NCBI GenBank assembly: GCA_016791105.1
Contig: JAEUNM010000034.1
Span: forward strand, 1-43,055
Length of the DNA: 43,055 bases
Direction: 5' to 3'
From: Rhodocyclaceae bacterium
Lineage (GTDB): Bacteria > Pseudomonadota > Gammaproteobacteria > Burkholderiales > Rhodocyclaceae
Shown: positions 42,080-43,055 of the stretch, piece after piece
Numbering within the stretch: the stretch's first letter is position 1
How the letters are laid out: every line of letters begins with the position of its first letter
Position numbers and translations under genes: made by a program
The notes under the pieces: model-generated
The model's database searches: none
What the model was told of the DNA's origin: nothing
Seen by the model: only the letters and a program-made list of their open reading frames with translations

Positions 42080-43055
42080 CGGCCGACCTCGCAGCGCCGA
42101 GGCAGTACCCGCGCGAGCACGCAGCCGGGAATTCCGGTGGTTGTGCGCTCGTCAGCCGGATTCTGCTGCTCCTGTGCCTCGCCAGCTTGGCCATAAGCCA
42201 TGCATGGGGGCAGGCCGGAACGTGCCAGCGCACTGCTGACGTTTGTGTCGATGGGCCCGCGACACGCATGATTTCAGGCTACCCGGTCACGCGCGACTGT
42301 TGGCGTTACCAGAAGCAGTATGTGTGCCGCAGCGACGTCATGGTCGGCGACTGCGCCCGGTTGGCCACCGATCCGCGTTGCGGCCTGGTTGCCGGCGCAT
42401 GTGCCAGCCAGAACCCGGACGGCACGTGCAGCCTGTATGACTACCGCTATCAGTGTGCAGAACCACGAACGCGGCAGGTTCTGGATTGCAGCGGCCAAAT
42501 GTTCTGCCTGAGCGGCGACTGCCTGCCGGCAACCCGCCAGCCGGACGCAGACTTTGCGCAGGTGATGACGGCGATGGAATTGGCCCGCCAGGCCGGCGTG
42601 TATTTCGACCCTGCAAACGGCACGCTTTTTCGTGGCGAATCGGGTCATTGTTCGATGAATCTATTGCGCAACTGCTGCAAACCGGCAGGGGGTGGCGATT
42701 CGTCGAATTTCGCGCTGTTAAGCAATGGTGTCGAACTGGCTGGTGAAACCGTGGCGTGGGGCACCCGCTATGCGGCGGACGCGCTCTTTAATTCGTTCGG
42801 CCCCAACGCGGTTACATCCGCCATTATTAGCGGAACCCGTTTCGTCGGTGCCAACTTCACCTTCGACCCCACGTTCAGTTTGTACGGATTTGTGGCCAGC
42901 TTTAATGCACCGCTGGCTGTCGGCGCAGGCTTACACAGCGGTGGCGTCCTCCTCGGTTCCATGTCGATTGGCGACAGTACGGTGTTTTTCGGATTCGACC
43001 CTTGGTCATTCGCAACCTCGGTCGCATTGCAGATGGTCTTGTCCGAGCTGATGAG
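42076..43055 (+). CDS. TraN-like cysteine-rich exported protein, C-terminal unit (partial)
   Basis: An open frame from GTG 42076 runs to the window edge without a stop: 326 codons, 3' end missing. After a polar N-terminus comes a signal-peptide-like segment (SRILLLLCLASLAISHAWGQA), then at least 15 cysteines: TADVCVDGPATRMISG, VTRDCWRYQKQYVC, CSGQMFCLSGDC, LRNCCKPAGGG. These match the middle and C-terminal part of TraN proteins. It overlaps the preceding gene as GTGA and should be translated by coupling. It is long enough to be a real gene, not a remnant. Confidence 0.72.
   Translation, partial: MTADLAAPRQYPREHAAGNSGGCALVSRILLLLCLASLAISHAWGQAGTCQRTADVCVDGPATRMISGYPVTRDCWRYQKQYVCRSDVMVGDCARLATDPRCGLVAGACASQNPDGTCSLYDYRYQCAEPRTRQVLDCSGQMFCLSGDCLPATRQPDADFAQVMTAMELARQAGVYFDPANGTLFRGESGHCSMNLLRNCCKPAGGGDSSNFALLSNGVELAGETVAWGTRYAADALFNSFGPNAVTSAIISGTRFVGANFTFDPTFSLYGFVASFNAPLAVGAGLHSGGVLLGSMSIGDSTVFFGFDPWSFATSVALQMVLSELM

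Overview
This window joins a betaproteobacterial-type chromosome segment (about 1-21.7 kb) to the left part of an integrated conjugative element (about 21.7 kb to the right edge, where it runs off). A betaproteobacterium is inferred from the gene content and style: an ATP synthase end (atpD-atpC), YbiB, a DUF3079 protein, high G+C throughout and short intergenic gaps. Genus cannot be assigned from the sequence alone.

Chromosomal part. The window opens with atpD and atpC, closed by a 15-bp-stem terminator. Next come a tautomerase-family gene, an exported FKBP-type prolyl isomerase, a small protein of unknown function and two adjacent paralogous beta-hydroxyacid dehydrogenases. ybiB follows, apparently with a promoter that would give a leaderless mRNA. 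A minus-strand signalling group then runs FIST sensor protein -> hybrid histidine kinase -> TIR-domain protein. After it lie two flavin-binding split-barrel proteins, a DUF3079 protein, a LysR regulator divergent from a PNPOx-GST pair, and a catabolic group for short acyl-CoAs (HSD10-like SDR -> thiolase -> acyl-CoA dehydrogenase -> CoA-transferase). The last chromosomal-looking item is a GNAT toxin/DUF1778 antitoxin pair whose antitoxin has lost its start or carries a frameshift in an A6 run.

Integrated element. A tyrosine recombinase (22.0-23.1 kb) marks the left end. It is followed on the minus strand by a DUF4400 membrane protein, a TraD coupling protein, a MobH/TraI_2-type relaxase and an unknown 145-aa protein. 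These are coupled to one another by overlapping genes with GTG/TTG starts. A 567-bp non-coding region full of inverted repeats (candidate oriT and divergent promoters) separates them from a plus-strand F-type type IV secretion operon: lytic transglycosylase, small unknown protein, TraA pilin, TraL, TraE, TraK, TraB, DsbC, TraV, TraC, TrbI, TraF-like S26 peptidase, TraW, TraU, TrbC and TraN. The order resembles the gonococcal genetic island, with transglycosylase before traA and dsbC between traB and traV. TraN-like sequence is spread over two successive exported ORFs joined by a GTGA overlap; the second runs off the window.

Most notable: a nearly identical 17-bp element upstream of both divergent transfer operons, in the same orientation relative to transcription; the two-gene TraN; the FIST/kinase/TIR neighbourhood; and the element boundary next to a damaged antitoxin. 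No rRNA, tRNA, CRISPR array or insertion sequence was recognised.
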